DNA of 64,000 bases from positions 2,728,001 to 2,792,000 of the forward strand of contig NZ_CP044344.1 in assembly GCF_008761635.1 (NCBI RefSeq). Direction: 5' to 3'. How positions within the stretch are numbered: the stretch's first letter is position 1; every line of letters begins with the position of its first letter. The translations under genes and the position numbers were made by a program. The notes under the pieces are model-generated. The model ran no database searches. It saw only the letters and a list, made by a program, of their open reading frames with translations, and was not told the origin of the DNA. Shown in pieces: positions 54,511-62,927 of this stretch. Origin of the DNA: Nocardioides cynanchi (GTDB taxonomy: Bacteria; Actinomycetota; Actinomycetes; Propionibacteriales; Nocardioidaceae).

Positions 54511-55659
54511 TCACGAGGCCGCGGCGGGCGGGCCGGTGGTCGTCCGAGCGGCCAGGGATCCGCCGACGACGGTGACCCCGATCGCCACGAGTGCACCCAG
54601 GATCAGCGCCGCGCCCTCGCCCGGCCGCAGCAGCCCCAGCTGGCTGCCGATCGTGGTGGCGGCGACCGGGACGCCGAGCTGAGCGGTCGCCAGCAGGGCG
54701 TACGGCGTGGGCTGGCGCAGCGCGACCGGCGTGAGGTGGGCCAGGGTCGCCCCGGCTCCCAGGCACAGCCCCAGCACGACCATCGAGGGGTGGTGCGCCA
54801 CGTCCCGGAGCTGGAGGCCCGCGCCCAGCCAGACGAAGAAGAGCGGGCCGAAGAAGCCCTCGGTCACCGCGAACAGCTGCTTGGCCACACGCCGCGGCTC
54901 GCCCACGGCGGCGACCGCGAGGCCGGCCACGAAGCCGGCCAGCATCAGGGAGACGTGCACCGCGACGGCCAGCGCGGCCAGGGCGAAGAGCGCGGCCAGG
55001 CTGACCCGCAGCTCGACGGCGAACTGCCGGTCCTCCGAGACCCGGTGCACGCGCTCGCGGATGCCGCTGCGCTCGACCTGGCGCAGCGCCACGAAGAAGG
55101 CAGCGCCGGCGAGCAGCACCACCACCGCCCCGACGGCGGCCCGACCCACGTGCGCCGGGTCGATCACCAGCGGGAGCAGCACGATGCACAGGGCGTCGGC
55201 CACCGCGACCTGCGGCAGCAGGTCGACCAGCGCCGGCCCCCCGAGGTCGAGCGAGGTGACGATCGGGAGCACCAGTGCGGCCGACGACGACGCCATCAGC
55301 ACGGCGTACAGCGGCGCGTGCGAGATGCCGACCAACCAGGCCACGCCGTACGCCAGCAGGACGGCGACGACCCCGACCACGAGGGCCCGGAGCACGCCGG
55401 TACGCAGCGCCGTGCGGATCCGACGGTCGCGGACCGGCACGTGGGTGCCCGCGACGAACATCACCAGGACGAACCCGGCGTTGCCGAGGAAGGTGAACGT
55501 CGACTCACCGGCGTCGAGCACGCCGAAGCCGGTGACGCCGAGCACGACGCCGGCCAGCAGCTCACCGAGGACGACCGGGAGGTGCCAGCGCAGCGGGGCC
55601 GCCAGCAGGGGTCCGGCCAGGGCGACCGCGCACACGATCGCCAGGTCGAGGAACGACAC
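54511..55659 (-). CDS. Cation:proton antiporter, CPA2 (KefB/NhaP-like) membrane domain
   Basis: A 382-residue membrane protein with about 12 helices. The segments LGELLAGVVLGVTGFG, SSSAALVLPIVTSL and ADALCIVLLPL fit the Na+(K+)/H+ exchanger fold of the CPA2 class. No TrkA-N domain is attached, so this is a short form. Ion specificity is unknown. It is isolated between dnaX and the SRP RNA. Confidence 0.87.
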   Translation of the reverse strand: MSFLDLAIVCAVALAGPLLAAPLRWHLPVVLGELLAGVVLGVTGFGVLDAGESTFTFLGNAGFVLVMFVAGTHVPVRDRRIRTALRTGVLRALVVGVVAVLLAYGVAWLVGISHAPLYAVLMASSSAALVLPIVTSLDLGGPALVDLLPQVAVADALCIVLLPLVIDPAHVGRAAVGAVVVLLAGAAFFVALRQVERSGIRERVHRVSEDRQFAVELRVSLAALFALAALAVAVHVSLMLAGFVAGLAVAAVGEPRRVAKQLFAVTEGFFGPLFFVWLGAGLQLRDVAHHPSMVVLGLCLGAGATLAHLTPVALRQPTPYALLATAQLGVPVAATTIGSQLGLLRPGEGAALILGALVAIGVTVVGGSLAARTTTGPPAAAS

Positions 55660-55702
55660 GTGCGAAGGCTAGACCCCGTCCGGCGGACCCCCGGGCAAGC
55701 GA

Positions 55703-55797
55703 AGGCCCCCCACGCACCCAGCAGAGCTCACCTGCCCTTGCTGCCTTCCGGCCCTGGGGGAGTTCAGCGAGATGCCGCCGCATGGGGGGTTGCCGGG
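55703..55797 (-). ncRNA. ffs: Signal recognition particle RNA, small bacterial type (4.5S)
   Basis: The minus strand holds the conserved SRP domain IV: GGCCGGAAGGCAGCAAGGGC with CAGGTGAGC, including the GGAA tetraloop and the asymmetric internal loop. Outer arms CCCCCCATGC and GCGTGGGGGG close the hairpin of about 95 bases. Position near dnaX matches M. tuberculosis. Ends are estimated from the stem. Confidence 0.93.
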
Positions 55798-55879
55798 AAG
55801 TCTAGGTGACGTCGTACGACGGGCGAAGTCGGCGTGAACGATTTCGTGGGGCCTCCCGGCGCCCGGTAGCCTCCTCCGC

Positions 55880-55967
55880 GGAGGATTCGCCTAGTGGCCT
55901 ATGGCGCTCGCTTGGAAAGCGGGTTGGGTGCAAGCCCTCAGGGGTTCGAATCCCCTATCCTCCGCCA
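55880..55967 (+). tRNA. tRNA-Ser (anticodon GGA)
   Basis: An 88-base class II tRNA with encoded CCA. Acceptor GGAGGAT pairs with ATCCTCC; the anticodon loop TTGGAAA gives GGA, reading TCC and TCT; an extended variable arm (TTGGGTGCAAGCCCTCA) and T arm GGGGTTCGAATCCCC are present. Confidence 0.97.
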
Positions 55968-55979
55968 GTCGTCTCGCAC

Positions 55980-56522
55980 TCAGTGCGAGCACCGTGTGTC
56001 CACCAGCACCTCATAGGTGCCGTGGTCGTGCCACTCGTAGCCGCGCGCGTCGTCGTGATAGTCCACGACGATGCCCGTCCGGCCCGATCGCGCGGTGTCG
56101 GTCAGGCGCACCACCACCAGCAGGTTCTGGTCGTCGTAGCGACTCGAGCGGATGACCGCGCCCACGGCCGACGTGCTCGCGTTCCACACGCTGCGTTGCT
56201 GGCCGTCGAAGGAGGCGGGGTCGGCCTGGGTCATGCCCATCAGGCCGACCGGCCGAGGGCGATGAATCGGCCCGAGACGCGCGTCGGTGAGGGCGAGGTT
56301 GACCGCGTTGTCCAGCCGGACCCGGTCCACGGTGACCGGAGTCGTGCCGCGGTTCTGGAGGGCATCGAGGCCGAGCACGAACGACGTGTGGTCGCCAGCC
56401 CGCATGCACATGCCGAAGGAGCCCTCACCCTCGACCAGCGGCCCGACCGCCGAGACCCGGTGGCCGCACGACGCGAGCAGCACCGACGCGAGGAGGAGCG
56501 CCCCCGCCCGGCGATGTCTCAC
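55980..56522 (-). CDS. Putative lipoprotein, unknown function
   Basis: A 180-residue protein with a lipoprotein signal (RRAGALLLASVLLASC, Cys about 17 as +1) and a beta-rich mature domain (FVLGLDALQNRGTTPVTVD then RVRL). Two later cysteines may pair. It resembles small secreted beta-sandwich proteins seen in actinobacterial envelopes but no family is clear. GTG 56522 is chosen because it begins the signal peptide. Its 3' end lies 12 bp past tRNA-Ser. Confidence 0.7.
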   Translation of the reverse strand: MRHRRAGALLLASVLLASCGHRVSAVGPLVEGEGSFGMCMRAGDHTSFVLGLDALQNRGTTPVTVDRVRLDNAVNLALTDARLGPIHRPRPVGLMGMTQADPASFDGQQRSVWNASTSAVGAVIRSSRYDDQNLLVVVRLTDTARSGRTGIVVDYHDDARGYEWHDHGTYEVLVDTRCSH

Positions 56523-56628
56523 CTCGGCAGAGTAGGTGGTCAGTCCGAGGTGTGTAACGCGATCGGCACCTCCTGCGCTGTGGGGGTCGAAGCGCGTCCA
56601 GCCCGGACGCCCGGGCAGAGGAGTCCCC

Positions 56629-57933
56629 ATGGCCCTGTCACACCTGCGACGTACCGCGACCGCGGCAGCCCTGCTGACCGCCGGCGCCGCACTCGTCGCC
56701 CCCGCCCTGAGTGCCGGTCCGGCCAGTGCCGCCGACCGCGCCTCCACCTCGCTGTCGATCCGGGTCGTGCACCCGGCCGTGGCTCCGGGTGCCAGCGACA
56801 CCGTCACCGGAGCCTTGGCCGTCAGCGGGGCGGCCACCGCGGCCGGCCGGACGGTCACCCTGGAGGCCCGGCCGTCCGGGGCCACTGACTTCACGCCGGT
56901 CGCCGAGGGCATCGCGGGTGACCACGGCGGGGTCCGGGCGTCGGTCACACCAGACGTCACCACGCGCTACCGCTGGGAGTACGCGGGTGACAGCGACGCC
57001 CGCCCCAGCGTCAGCGGCGTGGCAACGATCCGCGTCCGCACCCCGCAGCACCCCGCACAGCGGCTCGCGACCTCGTTGTCGATCCGCGCGGTCCACCGTC
57101 TGGTCGGCACCGACGGCACCGACGTCGTACGCGGTCGGCTGCGGGCCGGTCGCGTTCCCCTGCGCGGTCGTCGGGTGATCCTGGTCTCGCGCGCCGCGGA
57201 CGCTACCGGCTGGACCTTCGACGGCGTGCACCGGACCCGCCGTCTCGGCGTGGTTGCCTTCCGGGTCGCGCCGACCGCCGACACGAGGTACCGCCTGGTC
57301 TTCCTCGGTACGGCGCTCCTCCAGCCCGCGCGCAGCGCAGCGGTCCGCGTGCTCACCCGCCCCGAGGTCGCGATCGCGGCCGCGCCGCAGTCGATCGTCA
57401 AGGGCGGGACGACCACGGTCACCGGCACCGTGACCGACGACGGGACCCCGGTGGCCGGGGCGACCGTGCGACTGCTGGCCCGGCGGGTCGGGACGGTCCG
57501 TGACCTGCACGTGGTCGCCACCGGCACGACCGCCGACGACGGCACCGTCGCCTTCGACGAGACCCCGGCCGCCCCGACCGTCTACCGGCTCCACCTGGTC
57601 GCGTCGGCCGGTCTGCCCGGTGCGCTCAGCGACGCGACCCGGGTCCGGGTCCTCCTGCCCACCTCGCTGTCGATCCGGGCCCGCGCCCACGACATGACCT
57701 TCCACGTCAGCGGACAGCTCCGCGGCGGTGGCAACGCCCTGGCCCACCGCCTGGTGACCCTCCAGGAGCAGGCGCCCGGCTCCGCGACCTGGACCGACGA
57801 CGCGACCGCCAGGACCGGCGGCCGGGGCGTGGCCCGGTTCGACCAGCCGCTGACCCCCGGCACCGGTTACCGTCTGGCCTATGCGGGTGGGCCGCGCTTC
57901 GCGCCGAGCACCAGCGGGACCGTCGTCTCCTGA
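56629..57933 (+). CDS. Secreted protein with four Ig-like repeats
   Basis: A 434-residue exported protein: signal peptide (TATAAALLTAGAALVAPALS, cleavage near ASA-AD), then four beta-sandwich repeats. Three start with TSLSIR (about 41, 147, 344) and one with PEVAIAAAPQSIVKGGTT (about 245). Each ends in a YRxxYxG-type strand (YRWEYAGDS, YRLVFLGTA, YRLHLVASA, YRLAYAGGP). No cell-wall anchor is visible, so it is probably secreted. AGAGGAG precedes ATG 56629. The sigma gene overlaps or follows it directly, linking expression. Confidence 0.8.
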   Translation: MALSHLRRTATAAALLTAGAALVAPALSAGPASAADRASTSLSIRVVHPAVAPGASDTVTGALAVSGAATAAGRTVTLEARPSGATDFTPVAEGIAGDHGGVRASVTPDVTTRYRWEYAGDSDARPSVSGVATIRVRTPQHPAQRLATSLSIRAVHRLVGTDGTDVVRGRLRAGRVPLRGRRVILVSRAADATGWTFDGVHRTRRLGVVAFRVAPTADTRYRLVFLGTALLQPARSAAVRVLTRPEVAIAAAPQSIVKGGTTTVTGTVTDDGTPVAGATVRLLARRVGTVRDLHVVATGTTADDGTVAFDETPAAPTVYRLHLVASAGLPGALSDATRVRVLLPTSLSIRARAHDMTFHVSGQLRGGGNALAHRLVTLQEQAPGSATWTDDATARTGGRGVARFDQPLTPGTGYRLAYAGGPRFAPSTSGTVVS

Positions 57934-58558
57934 GATCCGCACGAGACGGCTGGAGGGTACGACGCTGGACGGCCCACGCGACCACGACTCCGATCCCGGC
58001 CGGGCGCTCGAAGGGGCGCTCGACCGGGCTCGGGCCGGTGACGAGACCGGCTTCGTCCAGCTCTGGCGCGCCCTCCAGCCGCCCCTGCTCCGCTATCTCA
58101 CGGTGCGCGGCAACGACGCCCCGGAGGACGTCGCAGCCGAGACCTGGCTCCAGGTGGTCCGTGACCTCCACTCCTTCAACGGTGGAGTGGCGGACTTCCG
58201 CGCGTGGCTGTTCACAGTGGCCCGGCACCGGGCCGTCGACCAGGGTCGGGCCCGGACGGCACGCCCGGTGGTGCCGGTCGCCGACCCGCTCTCCCATGGC
58301 CGGAGCGCGGCCAGCCACCCCAGTGCCGAGCAGGATGCCGCCGAGCGCGCGGCGACGGCAGCTGCCCTCCGGCTGGTCGCCTCCCTGCCGCCCGAACAGG
58401 CGGAGATGGTGATGCTGCGGGTGGTCGCCGGTCTCGACGTCGCCGCCGTCGCCGAGCTGGTGGGCAAGACCCCGGGCGCCGTCCGGGTCGCCGTGCACCG
58501 GGCCCTGAAGTCCCTGTCCCGCGATCCCCGGATCCGGGCGACCCGAGAGGTGGTGTGA
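57881..58558 (+). CDS. ECF RNA polymerase sigma factor
   Basis: A 225-residue group IV sigma factor if started at ATG 57881. Region 2 spans TGFVQLWRALQPPLLRYLTV to FRAWLFTVARHRAVDQGR (core-binding and -10 recognition); a linker rich in Ser/Ala follows; region 4 has LPPEQAEMVMLRVVAGLDVA and VGKTPGAVRVAVHRALKSL. The start is uncertain: ATG 57881 overlaps the Ig-protein gene by 53 bp; later in-frame candidates are only GTG 57887 or a CTG at 57965 that has GGAGGG upstream. The next gene begins one base after the stop, as expected for a sigma/anti-sigma pair. Confidence 0.88.
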   Translation: MRVGRASRRAPAGPSSPEIRTRRLEGTTLDGPRDHDSDPGRALEGALDRARAGDETGFVQLWRALQPPLLRYLTVRGNDAPEDVAAETWLQVVRDLHSFNGGVADFRAWLFTVARHRAVDQGRARTARPVVPVADPLSHGRSAASHPSAEQDAAERAATAAALRLVASLPPEQAEMVMLRVVAGLDVAAVAELVGKTPGAVRVAVHRALKSLSRDPRIRATREVV

Positions 58559-58559
58559 G

Positions 58560-60242
58560 ATGAGCGAGCCCCGTGAACCCGACGACCTTGCGGCGTGGGC
58601 CGACGACGACCTCGTCCGGGCGCTGCGCGCACCCGGCACCACCACCGAGCTGGCCGACGAGGCCCAGGTGCTCGCGGCCTTCCGAGCCGCGCGCCCGGTG
58701 ACCGGCATCCGTTCCCTGCCGCGCCGCGCGGCCGGCCGGCTCGGTGCCGGCGGCACCGCCGTGGTCGTCACCGTCGCCCTGACCAGCGGCGTCGCCGCGG
58801 CCTACACCGGCAACCTGCCCGATCCCGTGCAGCGCGTCGTGCACAGCGTGCTCGGTCCGATCGGCGCCCCGGCCCCCGACGCAGACCGCGCCGCGACCGG
58901 CGCACCGACCGATCCGCGGCATCCGAACGCGACCGGCACGACGTCCCCGACGGCCCCCGGCCCGACGTCGAGCCCCACTCCGAGCGGTACGACGCCGAGC
59001 GCGGGCCCGACCGCGTCGCCGACCGGTGCCGGCCACACCCGGCGCCGCCCGGGCGACGGCAGCTCGACCGGACCGACCGCCGGACCGGGCTCCGAACCCA
59101 CCTCGGGGCCGAGCGCCTCCTCGACGCCTCCGACGACGACCGCCGCAGCATCGGGCGTGACGATCTCCGGGACCGGGCACCGCGCCGACGTCGGTGAGAT
59201 CGTCAGCCTGAGCGGTGTGGTCACCGGCATCGACGGGACCGGCCTGCCCGCCCAACGCGTCGTCCTGCAGGTGCGCGGGCCGCGCCGCTGGCGCCCGGTC
59301 GCCGAGGCGACCTCGGACGACTCCGGTGCCGTCGCGTTCACGACGCCAGCGCTGACCAGATCGGCGCGGTTCCGGCTGCGGACCGACCCACACCTCCGGA
59401 GCGCAGCGTGGGTGGTCCGGATGGTGCCGCTGCTCTCGACCAGCGCCCTCGTGGGCGGCACCACGACCACCATCAACGCGACCTGTCAGGGCTGCCGCGG
59501 CGGCGACCGGGTGGAGCTCTACCGCTGGGTCGACCACCAGCCGAGGCTGGTCCGGCGCGGTCGTCTCGACCCGGCCGGCTCGGCCCAGGTGCAGGTGGTC
59601 TCCCCGCAGCGCAACACCCGGTACGCCGTACGCCTCCTGGCCACGCGACGACACACTGCCGCGCGTGCCGCCGTGGCCGTCACCCCTCCCGCAGCCGCCT
59701 CCGTCTCGGTCGAGGCAGCGAGCCATCGGGTACTGGTCGGCCAGTCAGTGACCGTGTCCGGGGTCGTCCGGGCGGCTGACGGCTCAGCGCTACCGGGACG
59801 CCGGGTGGCGCTCCAGGTCCGCGGGCCGCAACGGTGGCGGGTGGTCGCGAGGGCGGCGACCGACGACGCCGGTTCGGTCTCGTTCGCCACGCCGCTCGCG
59901 CGCCGGACGACGGCCTACCGTTTGCGCACCGTCACCGGGACCCACAGCCCCGCCTGGCGGTTGGCGATGATGCCGTTGTTCGACGCGACCGCCAGCACCG
60001 GAGCCACGACGGTGACACTGACCGCGACCGCCCAGGGCGGACGCGCCGGCGACCAGGTCGTGCTGCTGCGCCGCTCGGGTGCCCGACTGGTCCGGCTCCG
60101 GCACGGCCCGCTCGGCGCGGACGGTGCGGTCACGTTCGTGGTGTCGCACCGGCGTCTCGACACCACCTACGTCGTGCGTCTGCGCGGCACCCGGGTCCAC
60201 ACCCCGGCTGTCACGCAGGTCACCGTGACCGGGACCGGCTGA
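58560..60242 (+). CDS. Membrane Ig-like protein, candidate anti-sigma partner
   Basis: A 560-residue protein. The first 63 residues are cytoplasmic and acidic (PDDLAAWADDDLVRALRA); a single helix lies at about 64-82 (GGTAVVVTVALTSGVAAAY). Outside are a Pro/Ser/Thr-rich linker (about 110-195) and two pairs of Ig-like repeats with matching LSGVVTGIDGTGLPAQRVVL and VSGVVRAADGSALPGRRVAL cores. No zinc-type anti-sigma motif is seen. Immediate coupling to the sigma gene suggests that the short cytoplasmic part regulates the sigma and the Ig part senses the envelope. It overlaps mycP by 23 bp. Confidence 0.72.
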   Translation: MSEPREPDDLAAWADDDLVRALRAPGTTTELADEAQVLAAFRAARPVTGIRSLPRRAAGRLGAGGTAVVVTVALTSGVAAAYTGNLPDPVQRVVHSVLGPIGAPAPDADRAATGAPTDPRHPNATGTTSPTAPGPTSSPTPSGTTPSAGPTASPTGAGHTRRRPGDGSSTGPTAGPGSEPTSGPSASSTPPTTTAAASGVTISGTGHRADVGEIVSLSGVVTGIDGTGLPAQRVVLQVRGPRRWRPVAEATSDDSGAVAFTTPALTRSARFRLRTDPHLRSAAWVVRMVPLLSTSALVGGTTTTINATCQGCRGGDRVELYRWVDHQPRLVRRGRLDPAGSAQVQVVSPQRNTRYAVRLLATRRHTAARAAVAVTPPAAASVSVEAASHRVLVGQSVTVSGVVRAADGSALPGRRVALQVRGPQRWRVVARAATDDAGSVSFATPLARRTTAYRLRTVTGTHSPAWRLAMMPLFDATASTGATTVTLTATAQGGRAGDQVVLLRRSGARLVRLRHGPLGADGAVTFVVSHRRLDTTYVVRLRGTRVHTPAVTQVTVTGTG

Positions 60243-61521
60243 GCAGCGGTCGGAGGACGGAGGCTCCGACGACCAAGCCCGCCCCGAGCAGGCCGGCCCA
60301 GAGGGCGAGGTGTCGCGAGTGGTGGAGCAGGTCGGCGCGCGGCAGGGGTGCCTGTGCCGGTGGGGTGCGGTCGGGCACCGCCTTGAGGGTGGGGAACGAG
60401 CCGTCCGGCCCAGGGGTCAACGGTCGGGTCAGCGCGTCGAGCGGCTGCACCACTCCGGCCCCGAAGAAGCGGCTGACGTCGCCGCTACCGGCATCCCCTG
60501 CCGTCGGGTCGTCCGGTGTCGTCCCGCTGGCGGTGTCCACGAGCCGGGCCGCGATCTGCGTGGGCGACTCACCGGCGTACCGGTCGACGAGCAGCGCCGC
60601 GATGCCGCCGACCTCGCCGGCCGCCCACGAGGTGGCCGGCGCGGTCAGCACGCAGCTGCCGCCGTTGAGGGCGACCGAGATCGCGCCCGCAGTGGGGACC
60701 ACGACGTCGACCGCGGAGTTCGGGATCGAGGCCGGGTCGAGGGCCAGCGCGTTGCCTGCGGCCGTGGTGCCGGCGGTGAGCACACCGGGCTCGAGGGCCG
60801 GGCCGATCTGGGACCTGCCGTCCTGGCCGGGCCGAGCCGTGGCGAACTCGCTGAGGTAGCCGGCGCCCTGCTCGGTCGGCCGGTTGCCCGCCGCGGCCAC
60901 CACGAGGACCCCCCGCGCCTGCACGGCCCGCACGGCGGCGGCGAGGTCGGCCGTCGGGGTGACCGCGAGCGCGACGACGGCGACCCGCACGTGGAGGCTC
61001 CGGGCGTGTGCGGCCAGCCAGTCGAGTCCGGTGACCAGGTGCTCGGTCGAGATCGCGGCGCCGGTGCCCGTGCTCCCGACCGGCCAGCCGTACACCTGCA
61101 CGTCGACGATCTCCGCCCCGGGAGCGATCCCGGTGGGCAGGCCGCCCGGCCGCTGAGCCGCCGCGACCAGGCCGGCCACCGCCGTCCCGTGGTAGTCGAC
61201 GACGTGGACCGCACCGCCGTGCACGGAGTACGACGCCCGCACGGGGATGGCGTTGCCGGCACTGATCCCGCCGTCCAGCACGGCGACACCGACACCCGCG
61301 CCAGGGGCGTGACCCGGTCGCGACACCAGAGCCTGGGCCCGTGGGATCGCGAGCTGGTCGAGGGGACGGCTGGCCTGGTGGCTGAGCTGGGCGACCACCG
61401 TGTCGGTGGTCTGGGTGCAGTCGCCGACCCCGGCCGCGGTTGCGGCGGCCGTGCTCGCCCCGACCACGGCCGTCGGGATCGCGCCGAGCAGCACCGCCAG
61501 GGCGGCCGGGCGCCAGGTCAC
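60220..61521 (-). CDS. mycP: Type VII secretion-associated mycosin (S8 subtilisin)
   Basis: A 433-residue membrane-anchored serine protease. Signal peptide, catalytic Asp in VAVLDGGI (about 83), His in VDYHGTAVAGLVAA (about 111), oxyanion Asn in AAAGNRP, Ser in PATSWAAGEVGGIAALL (about 298). The usual GTSxAxP motif has Ala and Gly in place of the first Gly and the Pro. A C-terminal helix anchors it. GTG 61521 overlaps the eccB stop. Confidence 0.9.
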   Translation of the reverse strand: MTWRPAALAVLLGAIPTAVVGASTAAATAAGVGDCTQTTDTVVAQLSHQASRPLDQLAIPRAQALVSRPGHAPGAGVGVAVLDGGISAGNAIPVRASYSVHGGAVHVVDYHGTAVAGLVAAAQRPGGLPTGIAPGAEIVDVQVYGWPVGSTGTGAAISTEHLVTGLDWLAAHARSLHVRVAVVALAVTPTADLAAAVRAVQARGVLVVAAAGNRPTEQGAGYLSEFATARPGQDGRSQIGPALEPGVLTAGTTAAGNALALDPASIPNSAVDVVVPTAGAISVALNGGSCVLTAPATSWAAGEVGGIAALLVDRYAGESPTQIAARLVDTASGTTPDDPTAGDAGSGDVSRFFGAGVVQPLDALTRPLTPGPDGSFPTLKAVPDRTPPAQAPLPRADLLHHSRHLALWAGLLGAGLVVGASVLRPLLSRSRSR

Positions 61522-62921
61522 GGGCAGCCCTTGCTCGTGGTCTTCTGCGGCTCGCACAGCGCGAGGTCGGGCGAGAGCACGGCACCGGTCGAGAACAGCT
61601 TGACCCAGGTGTCGGGCACCACCGGCGCCGGGAACCCGCCGTACCCCAGGTTGGCAGCGGCCGACCCCTCGAGCAGGTGGCTGCTGGCCTTGAGGTCGAT
61701 CAGGAACGGCAGCCCGCGGGTGGTCGAGGTGAAGTCCGCGGAGAGCACGTAGGCACCGCCACGCGGTGCCACGCCGGCGTCCCGGTGGCCGGCGGCGACG
61801 CCGGCTGCGGTCGCCTCGGGTCCCGGGCTCGTCGCCAGGGCGACGGCGGGCCGGGCCCCGGCGCGGGCCTGGAGCACGGCGCAGAGCTCACCGGTGGACG
61901 GCGTGAGACCGCCGTCCGGCCAGTCCGCCGAGGCGAACGGGCTGACCACGGCGTCCATGTCCATGGTGGGCTGGTGCCAGGTCCGGAACGTTCCGCCGGG
62001 CGGACCCGCCGCCTCGTAGACCGCCTGTGCGAACGACGACAGCCGCACCGGCCCGGTCGGGGAGAGCAGGTAGCCGGTGTCCGCGACCTGGACGACGTCT
62101 CCGACGCGTGCCCGCGGCAGGTGGATCCGGCTGCCGTAGGCGACCGCACGACCGTAGGCACCCGGCGCGATGCCGAAGCTCCGCCAGCTCAGGTCGCCAC
62201 CGGCGGGCCACAGCCCGAGCCAGGCCTCGGGCACCCGGACCGCCTCGTTGCCCACGCCGAGGCCGACCGCCTGGAGGAAGCGGTCCTGCGCGCCGTTGCC
62301 GACCGCCGGCAACGGGTAGCGATGACCACCGCCGACGCCTCCCGCGGTCGCCACCAGCCACCGGGCGCCGCCGGCCTCGACCACGAAGCCCGCGTCGTCG
62401 GCGTACGACGCCTTCGGCTGCGCGGAGACATAGGTGCGAACCCCGTGCCCGTCGGCGGTGCACGACGTCCAGCCGGTCTCCACGAGCCCACCGGTCTCGG
62501 GCACCGTCGCGGGCGCGCCGAGGATCCCGATCTCGGGGCCGATCACCTGTTCCTGGATCGTCTGCTCCGGCACCAGCACGGGCTGCGCCGACGAGCCGAG
62601 GATCAGCCGGGCGGAGGTGATGTTGACGACCGGGTTGAGCACCGGGTGAGCGCTGGCGCGGGTGATCACGTAGTTCTGGCCGTTGTCCTTGCTGACGATC
62701 AGGCCAGGGTTGTTCCAGTCCACCTGGGTGCGGCCCGCCAGCACACCGCTGACCGCGGCGCCGGCCATCAGCAGGATGCCGAGGGCGACCCCGCCCACGA
62801 TCGTGCGACCGGGTCGGGCCGGCTCGACCTCACGGCCGCCCGGGGCACCCGAGACGAAGGCGGTGACGAGTCGGCGCCGGCTGAAGGAGTGCGCCTCGAC
62901 CAGGTCGCGCTTGGTGGCCAC
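61518..62921 (-). CDS. eccB: Type VII secretion protein EccB
   Basis: A 467-residue protein: cytoplasmic N-terminus starting MATKRDLVEAHSFSRRRLVTAF, one helix at about 40-62, then a periplasmic beta-rich domain. EccB forms part of the ESX membrane complex. Two cysteine pairs are consistent with the family. It is between eccD and mycP, six bases after eccD. Confidence 0.92.
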   Translation of the reverse strand: MATKRDLVEAHSFSRRRLVTAFVSGAPGGREVEPARPGRTIVGGVALGILLMAGAAVSGVLAGRTQVDWNNPGLIVSKDNGQNYVITRASAHPVLNPVVNITSARLILGSSAQPVLVPEQTIQEQVIGPEIGILGAPATVPETGGLVETGWTSCTADGHGVRTYVSAQPKASYADDAGFVVEAGGARWLVATAGGVGGGHRYPLPAVGNGAQDRFLQAVGLGVGNEAVRVPEAWLGLWPAGGDLSWRSFGIAPGAYGRAVAYGSRIHLPRARVGDVVQVADTGYLLSPTGPVRLSSFAQAVYEAAGPPGGTFRTWHQPTMDMDAVVSPFASADWPDGGLTPSTGELCAVLQARAGARPAVALATSPGPEATAAGVAAGHRDAGVAPRGGAYVLSADFTSTTRGLPFLIDLKASSHLLEGSAAANLGYGGFPAPVVPDTWVKLFSTGAVLSPDLALCEPQKTTSKGCP

Positions 62922-62927
62922 GTGCGA

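Noticed and set aside
55880..55967. tRNA-Ser as the attachment site of a genomic island
   Set aside because: No integrase gene and no repeat of the tRNA 3' end were found in the window.
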